NCBI GenBank assembly: GCA_017397605.1
Contig: JAFQII010000011.1
Coordinates: forward strand, 1-5,900
Direction of reading: 5' to 3'
Length of the DNA: 5,900 bases
Source of the DNA: Clostridia bacterium
GTDB taxonomy: Bacteria; Bacillota; Clostridia; Oscillospirales; CAG-382
Part shown: positions 1 through 5,899 of the stretch, in pieces
Layout of the letters: every line of letters begins with the position of its first letter
How positions within the stretch are numbered: position 1 is the stretch's first letter
Notes under the pieces: generated by a model
What the model was told of the DNA's origin: nothing
Database searches by the model: none
Seen by the model: the letters and a program-made list of their open reading frames with translations, nothing else
Position numbers and translations under genes: made by a program

Positions 1-1
1 G

Positions 2-538
2 TGCATCCTCGGTGATATAGAAACCGTTGGTGTTAAGTTCCTCAACATACATTCCGCGCTTGCAGATGCCCTCGATGATCTCAAAAAACTGCTTGTGGCA
101 CATCGGTTCGCCGCCCGTGATCGTAAAAGCGTTGATTCCGCATGCTTCCGCTTCGTCCAACAGCTTTTCTGCTTCCGCAAGCGAAAACTCGCTCATCAGC
201 GGTGCGTTATCCGATGCATTAAAGCAATGCAGGCAGTTGTAATTGCATCTGCCGGTGATCATCCAGTTGAGCGCGGGGAAATAGCGGTTGTCGCAAATGC
301 GGTTTTGCCACGGAGAGAGGATGTGCTCGTCCTTTTGGCATACGGACGCAAATCCTCTTTTGATCAAGGACTCCAAAAGCTTGCTGTCTGCAAGCTCCGT
401 GTGTCCGTCGCAAAGGGATAACAGCTCGTATTCTTCTTTGGTCAGCTTTTTTGCGTCGCGCACACCTTTGGCGTAGTACGCGTACGGCACGCGCCACCAG
501 GAGCGCAGTGCGATATTGGGGTTTAAAATACAGTACAT
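2..538 (-). CDS. radical SAM enzyme, probable RiPP maturase (N-terminal part)
   Basis: The frame is open from ATG 538 to the window edge (179 codons); the C-terminus is missing. I translated it directly. Residues 98-105 read CNYNCLHC, the CxxxCxxC motif that holds the 4Fe-4S cluster of radical SAM enzymes, within a first strand (NWMITGRC). TGGEP at 141-145 is the usual SAM-binding GGE motif, and ELNTNG at 167-172 fits the next conserved strand. Residues about 1-70 (ALRSWWRVPYAYY; KLTKEEYELLSLCDG; LLESLIKRGFASV) look like a small winged-helix, PqqD-like leader-binding domain. Whether a C-terminal SPASM domain with extra clusters follows cannot be seen. AAGGGGA lies 5 bases before the ATG and the gene starts 12 bases after the sigma factor stop. 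In this context it is the likely modifier of the Cys-rich precursors, perhaps forming thioethers; the reaction is not determined. Confidence 0.88.
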   Translation of the reverse strand, partial: MYCILNPNIALRSWWRVPYAYYAKGVRDAKKLTKEEYELLSLCDGHTELADSKLLESLIKRGFASVCQKDEHILSPWQNRICDNRYFPALNWMITGRCNYNCLHCFNASDNAPLMSEFSLAEAEKLLDEAEACGINAFTITGGEPMCHKQFFEIIEGICKRGMYVEELNTNGFYITEDA

Positions 539-550
539 GGAAATCCCCTT

Positions 551-1048
551 TTACATACGCCCGCGCAGATTGGCAAGCGCTTTGGTATGAATGACCTTGG
601 CATTGGCATAGGACATGCCCATCATTTCCGCGATAACCTTGAGCGTATAACCCTTGTAATAATGAAGCACGATCAGATCGCGCTCTTTTTGCCCGAGTGC
701 GGAAAGTGCATCGGCAAGCTGCTCCAAAAGCTCGTTGTCGGGTGCGGTATCGTCCGCGATTTCATGCAAATCCGCATCCATATATTCTGCGTATTGAGTA
801 TGTACTCTGCGCTTGCGGAAATAATCAACCACGGTGTTGTGCGAAATGGTATAAATCCAGGTCGAAAGCGAAGCGCGCGAGGGATCGTAGCTGTCAAGCT
901 TCTCGTACACCCTCAAAAAGACGGAAGACACAATGTCCTCCGCCTCGTGAGGATCTGCGATCTTTCCCCTGACGTAAGCGTTTACTTTTGGATAAAAATC
1001 GGTGTAGATCTTGCTTTTTTCATCTGCCGAGAAAGAGATACCGTTCAT
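551..1048 (-). CDS. ECF-type RNA polymerase sigma factor
   Basis: A 165-residue two-domain sigma factor of the sigma-70 ECF group. Region 2 spans about residues 13-81 (core binding and -10 recognition): HEAEDIVSSVFLRVYEKL followed by LSTWIYTISHNTVVDYFRKRR, a classic ECF pattern. A linker of about 25 acidic residues follows. Region 4 spans about 105-163, with a helix-turn-helix (GYTLKVIAEMMGMSYANAKVIHTKAL) for -35 recognition. There is no region 1 or 3, and length is normal for the group. It starts inside the 70-aa gene (ATGA overlap) with AGAGGAG 8 bases upstream, and ends 12 bases before the radical SAM gene. No membrane-spanning anti-sigma factor is seen in the window. Cotranscription with precursors and exporter suggests it controls this RiPP locus, possibly its own operon; the target promoters are not visible here. 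Confidence 0.92.
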   Translation of the reverse strand: MNGISFSADEKSKIYTDFYPKVNAYVRGKIADPHEAEDIVSSVFLRVYEKLDSYDPSRASLSTWIYTISHNTVVDYFRKRRVHTQYAEYMDADLHEIADDTAPDNELLEQLADALSALGQKERDLIVLHYYKGYTLKVIAEMMGMSYANAKVIHTKALANLRGRM

Positions 1049-1257
1049 TCTGGCATCTCCTCTCGGGGTGTGTTGCCTATGGAACGAAACGCATCAGCCT
1101 CGCCTGCGGCATTGACAAGCGAGAGCTCTTCGTCGGACAGCGGTTTGCCGTAACGGTTTTCGGCGTCTTCGATCAATGCTTGCAGCCGACGGTTGCGGTA
1201 AAAGCGCTGGGCATCAAACAGTTGCTTGATTCCGGCGCGGTGATCATCCTGTTGCAT
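1045..1257 (-). CDS. small conserved-looking protein of unknown function, coupled to the sigma factor
   Basis: A 70-residue hydrophilic protein, family not recognised. Coding status is supported by an excellent AAAGGAG 7 bases before ATG 1257, by its fit between neighbours, and by a 4-base ATGA overlap with the sigma factor start, which implies translational coupling. Residues 8-37 are predicted mostly helical and basic (RFYRNRRLQALIEDAENRYG). Residues 40-52, LSDEELSLVNAAG, resemble the end of the Nif11 leaders (LSDDELNDVSGGG), but Ala-Ala replaces Gly-Gly and no Cys follows. There is no signal peptide or membrane segment. Its position suggests a partner or soluble modulator of the sigma factor, or a protein that competes for leader recognition; both are inference. 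Confidence 0.75.
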   Translation of the reverse strand: MQQDDHRAGIKQLFDAQRFYRNRRLQALIEDAENRYGKPLSDEELSLVNAAGEADAFRSIGNTPREEMPE

Positions 1258-1264
1258 GACAGTA

Positions 1265-1271
1265 CTCCTTT
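1265..1271 (-). promoter_or_regulatory. strong ribosome binding site for the 70-aa protein
   Basis: AAAGGAG is placed 7 bases upstream of ATG 1257. It is the best Shine-Dalgarno match in this part of the operon, supports the small gene as real, and could raise translation of the coupled sigma factor. Confidence 0.75.
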
Positions 1272-1290
1272 GGATGAAGAGGGATGATTT

Positions 1291-1641
1291 TCACAGGTTA
1301 AAGTGAACCTTGCCGCAAACGGGGCAAACGCCGAAATAACTGTCGATATCCTCATCGGGAGGACGTCGGTCAATTTGAACGGTCTGGCCGCATCCCATGC
1401 AATATACGGTGGCTGTCGTCGGCTCTGCTGGCTTGCTGCCGTTGCTCTTGCTGCATCCGCCGCCCGCAACATTGTCCAGTTCATCGTCATCCAGCTCCGC
1501 GGACGCGGGATGAAGTTGCGCAAAGTATGCTTGCGCTTCGTCGGCGGTCAATTCCACGCCGTTGTCTTTTGCCATGTCAAGCAACTCGCCGGAACTTTTG
1601 GCGCTTTTGGCTTGCTCGATCAGGTGTTGTGAAAAAGTCAT
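1291..1641 (-). CDS. Nif11-leader RiPP precursor C, short CxxC...CxxC core
   Basis: A 116-residue precursor. Its leader (1-62) is more diverged from A (35 of 56 identical over the ungapped part) but keeps the QLHPAS block, the acidic DDDELDNV helix and the GGG end (60-62). The 54-residue core starts with Cys63, runs through a Ser/Pro/Thr/Lys linker, then has CMGC (81-84) and CPVC (106-109) separated by 21 residues including RRPPDED. That arrangement looks like a small zinc ribbon, so this core may bind metal; equally, the four Cys could be modification sites. It begins 24 bases after precursor B, with AGAAAGG about 12 bases upstream of ATG 1641, a rather long spacing that may lower its translation. 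The TGA stop lies 33 bases before the next start. Confidence 0.88.
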   Translation of the reverse strand: MTFSQHLIEQAKSAKSSGELLDMAKDNGVELTADEAQAYFAQLHPASAELDDDELDNVAGGGCSKSNGSKPAEPTTATVYCMGCGQTVQIDRRPPDEDIDSYFGVCPVCGKVHFNL

Positions 1642-1665
1642 CGTATCGTTTTGCCTTTCTGCTTG

Positions 1666-2097
1666 TCAGGATTTGCTACAGTATCCGGTACCGCCCTTAA
1701 ACTCCAAATGGATGCAGTTTCCGCATCTGTTGGCACCGCTGCAATTTGCAAACCACAGTTTTCTCAAGCCCATATCGGACTCATTGTTCCATTTGCTTTG
1801 TTCCCATGCTGTCCCCTTATAGTAAATCACATAATTGGGCGAATACTGTCCGGTAAAGCATTGTTTCTCGCTTGTGACGATGGTATAACCGTCGGAAGTT
1901 TCGCATCCGCCGCCCGATACGTTATCGAGCTCGTTGTCGGAAAGCTCACCGGATGCGGGGTGGAGCTGCTCGAAATACGCCTTGGCGCTTTCCTCAGTCA
2001 TTTCTTCTGCGCCGTTTTCTTTTGCAAGAGCAAGAAGCTCCTCGGCACTTTTTGCGGCTCTCGCCTTTTCGATCATTTCGGGGGTGAAGTTTGTCAT
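1666..2097 (-). CDS. Nif11-leader RiPP precursor B, 6-Cys aromatic-rich core
   Basis: A 143-residue precursor from ATG 2097. The leader (1-64) closely matches precursor A, with one inserted Glu near residue 32 and the same AYFEQLHPASGEL block, ending VSGGG (60-64). The predicted core is 79 residues starting at Cys65. It contains six Cys (65, 80, 119, 125, 128, 140) and is rich in Tyr, Trp, Lys and Asn, with a long Cys-free stretch from 81 to 118. The first residues of the core (CETSDG, then VT and a Cys 15 residues after the first) resemble precursor A, after which similarity stops. I infer that it is processed and exported by the NHLM pair. The frame is intact and shows no sign of decay. Which residues are modified cannot be read from the sequence. 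Confidence 0.92.
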   Translation of the reverse strand: MTNFTPEMIEKARAAKSAEELLALAKENGAEEMTEESAKAYFEQLHPASGELSDNELDNVSGGGCETSDGYTIVTSEKQCFTGQYSPNYVIYYKGTAWEQSKWNNESDMGLRKLWFANCSGANRCGNCIHLEFKGGTGYCSKS

Positions 2098-2104
2098 TTC
2101 GGTT

Positions 2105-2110
2105 CTCCTC
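2105..2110 (-). promoter_or_regulatory. ribosome binding site fixing the start of precursor B
   Basis: GAGGAG sits 7 bases before the ATG at 2097 and overlaps the TGA stop of precursor A (2109-2111). This selects ATG 2097 over the in-frame ATG at 2136, which lies inside precursor A and would add 13 residues unlike any Nif11 leader. The overlap suggests translational coupling of A and B. Confidence 0.8.
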
Positions 2111-2525
2111 AGATAAATTTGAGATTGCACAGCCACAAGCCCTTTTCATAGCTGCAGCGGGAACAAGTATCGCAGCAAGCGAACACCTTACCGCCGCCGC
2201 ACATATCGGGACAAGTATGTACGTCCATATTGTTTCGGTCGCCGAAGCCATATCCGTGATCCGAGCAATTCTTGCACTGCCAGTACTCACAGATATGCCC
2301 GACCGTTACGACCAGTCTGCCGTCGCTTGTGTGGCATCCGCCGCCGGAAACGTCATTGAGTTCATCATCGGAAAGTTCGCCCGAAGCGGGATGAAGTTGC
2401 TCAAAATACGCTTTCGCACTTTCTTCAGTCATCTCTACATTGTTTTCTTTTGCCAGAGTCAAAAGTTCCTCGGCATTCTTTGCGGCTCTGGCCTTTTCGA
2501 TCAGTTCGGGGGTCAGGTTTTTCAT
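2109..2525 (-). CDS. Nif11-leader RiPP precursor A, 11-Cys core
   Basis: A 138-residue precursor. Residues 1-63 form a Nif11-type leader: a charged helical start (LTPELIEKARAAK), the EELLTLAKE segment, the block AYFEQLHPASGELSDDEL (39-56), and a double-glycine end VSGGG (59-63). The expected C39-type cut falls after the Gly run, leaving a 75-residue core that begins with Cys64. The core has 11 Cys (64, 79, 84, 87, 105, 109, 117, 118, 121, 124, 133), several in CxxC or CxxxC spacing, plus many Gly, His and aromatic residues. Such density suits thioether or other radical SAM chemistry, but metal binding or disulfides are alternatives. ATG at 2525 has AAAGGA 8 bases upstream. Its TGA stop overlaps the ribosome binding site of precursor B. 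Leader identity to B is 53 of 63 aligned positions. The class is clear; the mature product is unknown. Confidence 0.92.
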   Translation of the reverse strand: MKNLTPELIEKARAAKNAEELLTLAKENNVEMTEESAKAYFEQLHPASGELSDDELNDVSGGGCHTSDGRLVVTVGHICEYWQCKNCSDHGYGFGDRNNMDVHTCPDMCGGGKVFACCDTCSRCSYEKGLWLCNLKFI

Positions 2526-2574
2526 AATCCTCTTCCTTTCAAGTGTTTTTCTCTTTGCCTATTGATACGTAAAA

Positions 2575-2615
2575 ATTTGCAAAAGGGATAATGAAAAATC
2601 CCAAAAATTGCAAAT
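2575..2615 (-). terminator. nested inverted repeat, possible weak terminator/attenuator
   Basis: Directly after the exporter stop codon, the outer arms (ATTTGCAA at 2575-2582, TTGCAAAT at 2608-2615) are perfectly complementary over 8 bp. They enclose an inner 5-bp pair (GGGAT at 2585-2589, ATCCC at 2598-2602) with an 8-base loop and a small asymmetric internal loop. On the minus-strand transcript the second outer arm runs into UUUUU, as in an intrinsic terminator. The outer stem is AT-rich and the U-tract short, so partial read-through or an RNA processing/stability role is more likely than full termination. Its place between transporter and precursor genes suits a device that alters their relative expression. 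Confidence 0.45.
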
Positions 2616-4814
2616 TTATTTTGCAGCTGTCGAAACGTCCGGTCTCTGACGCTCCACCAGCTCGGCAAACTTGCCGTTTTGGGCGATTAGCTCGTCGTAG
2701 GAACCATCCTCGATGATCTTGCCCTTTTCGAGGTAGACGATGCGGTCGCACTGCTTGATCGTGGACAAGCGGTGTGCGATGACGATGCGGGTGCATTTGA
2801 GCTTGTCGAGAGAGTCGGAAACGATTTTTTGTGTGAGGTTATCCAACGCGCTCGTCGCTTCGTCAAACATCAGAATGCGCGGCTTGGGCGCGATCGCTCT
2901 TGCAATCATCAAGCGCTGGCGCTGTCCGCCCGAAATACCGCCCGAGCCTTCGGAGATGATCGTATGCATGCCCATCGGCATGCGGCGGATATCCTCGTCG
3001 ATGCCTGCCATTTCTGCCGCCGCCCATGCTTCTTCCATGGTCAACTGCGGTGCGGAAATGACGATGTTGGAGAAGATATCGCCCTGGAACAGTTTGCCGT
3101 TTTGCATGACCACGCCGATCTTGCGGCGCAGGGACTTGAGATCCATGGTGGACAGATCCTTGCCGTCGTAGTAGACCGCGCCTTTCTGCGGTTTTTCAAA
3201 GCCGAGCATGATACGCATGAGCGTTGATTTTCCGCAGCCCGTCGAACCGACGATTGCGACATACTGGCCGGGGCGGATCTTGAGGGACAAATCATCGATC
3301 ACGAGAGGCATGTTTTCGTTGTAGCGAAACGAGATGTTGTTGAGCTCAATACCGCCCGAGAGTCTGTCGACAACCAGCTTGCCCTCGGATACCTCCGGGA
3401 TGGTCTCCATGATCGGTTTTGCCATTTCGATGATCGGCTTAAACTGCGCGACCGTCGTCGTGATTCCCGCCAAGGACATAAACGCACCCGAGACCATGCC
3501 GTATGCGGTAGTAAATGCGTAGTAATCGGCAACCGAGACGCCGCTCTTGATCGACATGTAGTACATGACGATCATACCGGTCATCGAAATGACAGAGCTG
3601 AAAGCGCCGTTGGCACGCAAAAACATCGGCGGATTGTACGTCATTTCCACTTGCTTGGCAAAAAGCTTGGACCATCTTGCATAAGCGCGCTTTTCCGCGC
3701 CGGAGAGCTTGATCTTTTGCACACCGGAGATCAGCGCGTAGCTCATACCGTTTTCTTTTGCGGAAAGCTCCATGCGCTTTTTGGTGTAGTGCATCTGGTA
3801 GAAGGTCGTAAACAGCGAAAACGCGATCGTTGCGAGAATGATGATCAGTGCGGGCACGACCAGCATGGGCGCATACGCAAAGATCTGTGAGATGTACATC
3901 AAGGAGAACAGGGAAGTCAGACCTGTTCCCAGGACGGCGGAAACCAGCATCGAACACAGGGATTGAATGTTTTGTGCACGGCTGGAAAGCTCGCCCGCGC
4001 TGTATTTTTTGAAAAAGTCGGCGGGAAGCGACAGCACACGCATCATGGTTGCCGCCTCTACGGAAAGATTCAGCTTTGTGTCAATTCTGGAAGACAGCAA
4101 ACTGCTGATCGATCGGATCAGAATCGTGCTGATACTGACGCAGACCATAAATACGGTGATTGCAAACAGCAACCGAATGTTTTGGCTTTGCACAACGGTG
4201 CCAAACAGCAGATTGTTCAGCTTGGGCGCCAGAAGTCCGATGGCGGAAACGGCAAGCGTTGCAAGCACAACAAGCACGATATCCGCGGCAGACAGACAGT
4301 CGAGGATGTATTTCGCCAGAGAGGCGAGCGTCAGTTTCCCCAGCGGAAAAGGCTTGTAAAAGCAGATGCCCTCGTCCTCGAAAAGCGCTTGGTTTTTCTT
4401 GTTCACCTTGACCCATTTGCCGGTCTCGGTGTCAAAAAATGTGTATCCCGAAAGTCCCTTGGGGATCAGCGCAACCACACTGCCGTTGTCCTTGCGCGTG
4501 GCGAGCATTGCACCGATTGCGTCTTGATACCAGCCTTTTTCGAGGTTGACATTGCGGCGCATGATGCCGTACGGGCGCAGGAGATACTCCAATCGGTCGT
4601 TGAGCCCTTTGACAGAATCGGGGATCTCACGGGGCTTCGCCTTATAAAACTTGAGGATTTCGCCGATTGCGCCCTCTGCTTTTTCTTCGTCGCTGACATA
4701 GGCGGAGGATATCTTGGTGCCGAGCACCGCATCGGCAATTCCGACAAACGCTTCTTCCAAAACGGCGTCGTCGTTCTTTTTTCTTTGTTTGATTTGTTCG
4801 TCAAACCAACCCAT
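2616..4814 (-). CDS. NHLM-type bacteriocin ABC exporter, ATP-binding/permease protein without peptidase
   Basis: A 732-residue half-transporter that would pair with the upstream peptidase/ATPase to export the precursors made just downstream. Residues 1-165 are a soluble N-terminal region with no visible C39 catalytic Cys/His pattern. Residues about 175-460 are the membrane domain, with hydrophobic segments near 178-197, 215-235, 287-310, 315-336 and 404-420. The ATPase domain has Walker A GSTGCGKST at 523-531, Gln571 in the Q-loop, signature SGGQ at 628-631, Walker B with Asp651-Glu652, and His681 in the H-loop, so it looks catalytically intact. Size, layout and place beside the peptidase-bearing partner fit the NHLM bacteriocin ATP-binding protein family. 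The ATG at 4814 follows GGAAAGGAG by 8 bases. The TAA stop abuts an inverted repeat in the following spacer. Confidence 0.93.
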   Translation of the reverse strand: MGWFDEQIKQRKKNDDAVLEEAFVGIADAVLGTKISSAYVSDEEKAEGAIGEILKFYKAKPREIPDSVKGLNDRLEYLLRPYGIMRRNVNLEKGWYQDAIGAMLATRKDNGSVVALIPKGLSGYTFFDTETGKWVKVNKKNQALFEDEGICFYKPFPLGKLTLASLAKYILDCLSAADIVLVVLATLAVSAIGLLAPKLNNLLFGTVVQSQNIRLLFAITVFMVCVSISTILIRSISSLLSSRIDTKLNLSVEAATMMRVLSLPADFFKKYSAGELSSRAQNIQSLCSMLVSAVLGTGLTSLFSLMYISQIFAYAPMLVVPALIIILATIAFSLFTTFYQMHYTKKRMELSAKENGMSYALISGVQKIKLSGAEKRAYARWSKLFAKQVEMTYNPPMFLRANGAFSSVISMTGMIVMYYMSIKSGVSVADYYAFTTAYGMVSGAFMSLAGITTTVAQFKPIIEMAKPIMETIPEVSEGKLVVDRLSGGIELNNISFRYNENMPLVIDDLSLKIRPGQYVAIVGSTGCGKSTLMRIMLGFEKPQKGAVYYDGKDLSTMDLKSLRRKIGVVMQNGKLFQGDIFSNIVISAPQLTMEEAWAAAEMAGIDEDIRRMPMGMHTIISEGSGGISGGQRQRLMIARAIAPKPRILMFDEATSALDNLTQKIVSDSLDKLKCTRIVIAHRLSTIKQCDRIVYLEKGKIIEDGSYDELIAQNGKFAELVERQRPDVSTAAK

Positions 4815-4831
4815 GATAGCACTCCTTTCCG

Positions 4832-5899
4832 TCAGTCGCTGGTAACAAGCTGTGTATAGAATCCGCCCAGCGCGTACAGCTCGTCGTGCGTGCCGCGTTC
4901 GACGACGTTGCCGTGATCCATCACGATGATTTCGTCGCAGTCGCGGATCGTGGAGAGGCGGTGTGCGACCACGATGCAGGTGATGCCGCGGTCCTTGATG
5001 GATTTGACAACCTCGTACTCCGTTTTGGCATCCAGTGCGGAGGTGGCTTCGTCCAGAATGATGATCGTGGGATCCTGCGCAAGTACGCGTGCAATTTCCA
5101 TTCTCTGGCGCTGACCGCCCGAAAAGTCCTTGCCGCCTTCAATAATCTTATAGTTGTAGCCGCCGTCGCGCTGCATGATATCCTCGTGGAGTTGTGCGTC
5201 GCGTGCTGCCATAATCATTTCAAAGTCCTCGATCGAGGTATCCCACATTTTGATATTGTTTGCAATCGTGTCTTCAAACAGAATGATATCCTGATCGACG
5301 ACCGCCAGCGATCCGGTAAATACACTGCGGTCGATTTGTGTCATCGGCTTTCCGTCAAACAGGATCTCGCCGCTCCACGGCTGATACAGTCCTGAGATCA
5401 GCTTGGAAAGCGTGGATTTTCCGCATCCCGAGGTACCGACAAATGCGACACGGCTGCCGGGCTTGAGCGTGAGGTTGAAATCCTTGATCAAAGGCTCTGC
5501 AAGACGGGAGTAGCCAAATGTGACATTTTTCAGCTCTACGTTGCCCGAGAGCTTGTCGTATTCCGCATCTTCGTCAAAGCTGTCGTTTTGACAGACGACA
5601 TCGGCGGGATACTCCATGACATCCTCGATGCGCTCCATTTCGGTGCGCATTTCCTGCATGATCTGGCTTGCGGAGATCAATTGCTGCGCAGGGGAGAGAA
5701 ATGCGTTCAAAAAGCCTTGGAAAGCCATGACCATACCGACGGTAAACGCACCGTTGATGGTCAGGAACACGCCGATGATCAGAACCGCCGTTCCCGTCAA
5801 AGAAGAAACGAGCTGCGGAATCAGGCCGAGATATTGGTTGAGTCTTGCAAATTTGACTCTTTGCGCGTTGACACTGGCTTGATAGCCCGACCATTTTTC
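4832..5899 (-). CDS. NHLM-type bacteriocin ABC exporter, peptidase/ATP-binding protein (C-terminal part)
   Basis: This is the C-terminal 355 residues of an ABC exporter; the 5' end lies beyond the window. Counting from the first complete codon (GAA at 5899), residues about 1-75 hold the end of the membrane domain, with hydrophobic segments near 34-50 and 53-68. The rest is a complete nucleotide-binding domain: Walker A GTSGCGKST at about 155-163, Q-loop Gln near 203, signature SGGQ at 260-263, Walker B ILDE ending at 283-284, H-loop His near 313. The membrane-domain text (GYQA..., RLNQYLG..., AFQ...FLSPAQQLI) is what I know from NHLM bacteriocin peptidase/ATPase proteins, which carry an N-terminal C39 peptidase that cuts leaders after Gly-Gly; that domain would be off the window. 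A TTG at 5800 could be called as a start but is internal, since the frame stays open with family-like sequence to the edge. It ends 17 bases before the next exporter gene. Confidence 0.93.
   Translation of the reverse strand, partial: EKWSGYQASVNAQRVKFARLNQYLGLIPQLVSSLTGTAVLIIGVFLTINGAFTVGMVMAFQGFLNAFLSPAQQLISASQIMQEMRTEMERIEDVMEYPADVVCQNDSFDEDAEYDKLSGNVELKNVTFGYSRLAEPLIKDFNLTLKPGSRVAFVGTSGCGKSTLSKLISGLYQPWSGEILFDGKPMTQIDRSVFTGSLAVVDQDIILFEDTIANNIKMWDTSIEDFEMIMAARDAQLHEDIMQRDGGYNYKIIEGGKDFSGGQRQRMEIARVLAQDPTIIILDEATSALDAKTEYEVVKSIKDRGITCIVVAHRLSTIRDCDEIIVMDHGNVVERGTHDELYALGGFYTQLVTSD

Noticed and set aside
219..497. Minus-strand open frame of 92 codons
   Set aside because: It is out of frame with the radical SAM gene that covers the same bases and shows the CxxxCxxC and GGEP motifs.
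1291..1455. Reading gene C as an ordinary zinc-ribbon protein rather than a precursor
   Set aside because: Its first 62 residues align with the two other Nif11 leaders through the GGG-Cys junction and it sits directly after them, so the precursor reading is stronger, though the core may still bind metal.
1666..2136. Longer version of precursor B starting at ATG 2136
   Set aside because: The extra 13 residues overlap precursor A and match no leader, while ATG 2097 has GAGGAG at 7 bases and begins like the other leaders.
2526..2574. Separate promoter for the precursor genes
   Set aside because: I looked for -35/-10 pairs with 16-18 base spacing and found none that was convincing; TTGCAA-like and TATCAA-like pieces are present but wrongly spaced.
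2091..2591. Plus-strand open frame of 166 codons opposite precursor A
   Set aside because: The minus strand encodes a recognisable Nif11 leader with a ribosome binding site; the plus-strand product has no recognisable features. Similar antisense frames opposite precursors B and C and opposite the sigma factor were rejected for the same reason.
3963..4859. A 298-codon open frame on the plus strand opposite the exporter genes
   Set aside because: It is antisense to a full ABC exporter with all ATPase motifs and crosses the junction of two real genes. Its product is rich in His, Arg and Gln, resembles no family, and is typical of the mirror frame of a coding region.
4832..5800. TTG at 5800 as the true start of the first exporter gene
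   Set aside because: The frame continues unbroken to the window edge with residues typical of the exporter membrane domain, so the gene is cut by the window rather than short.
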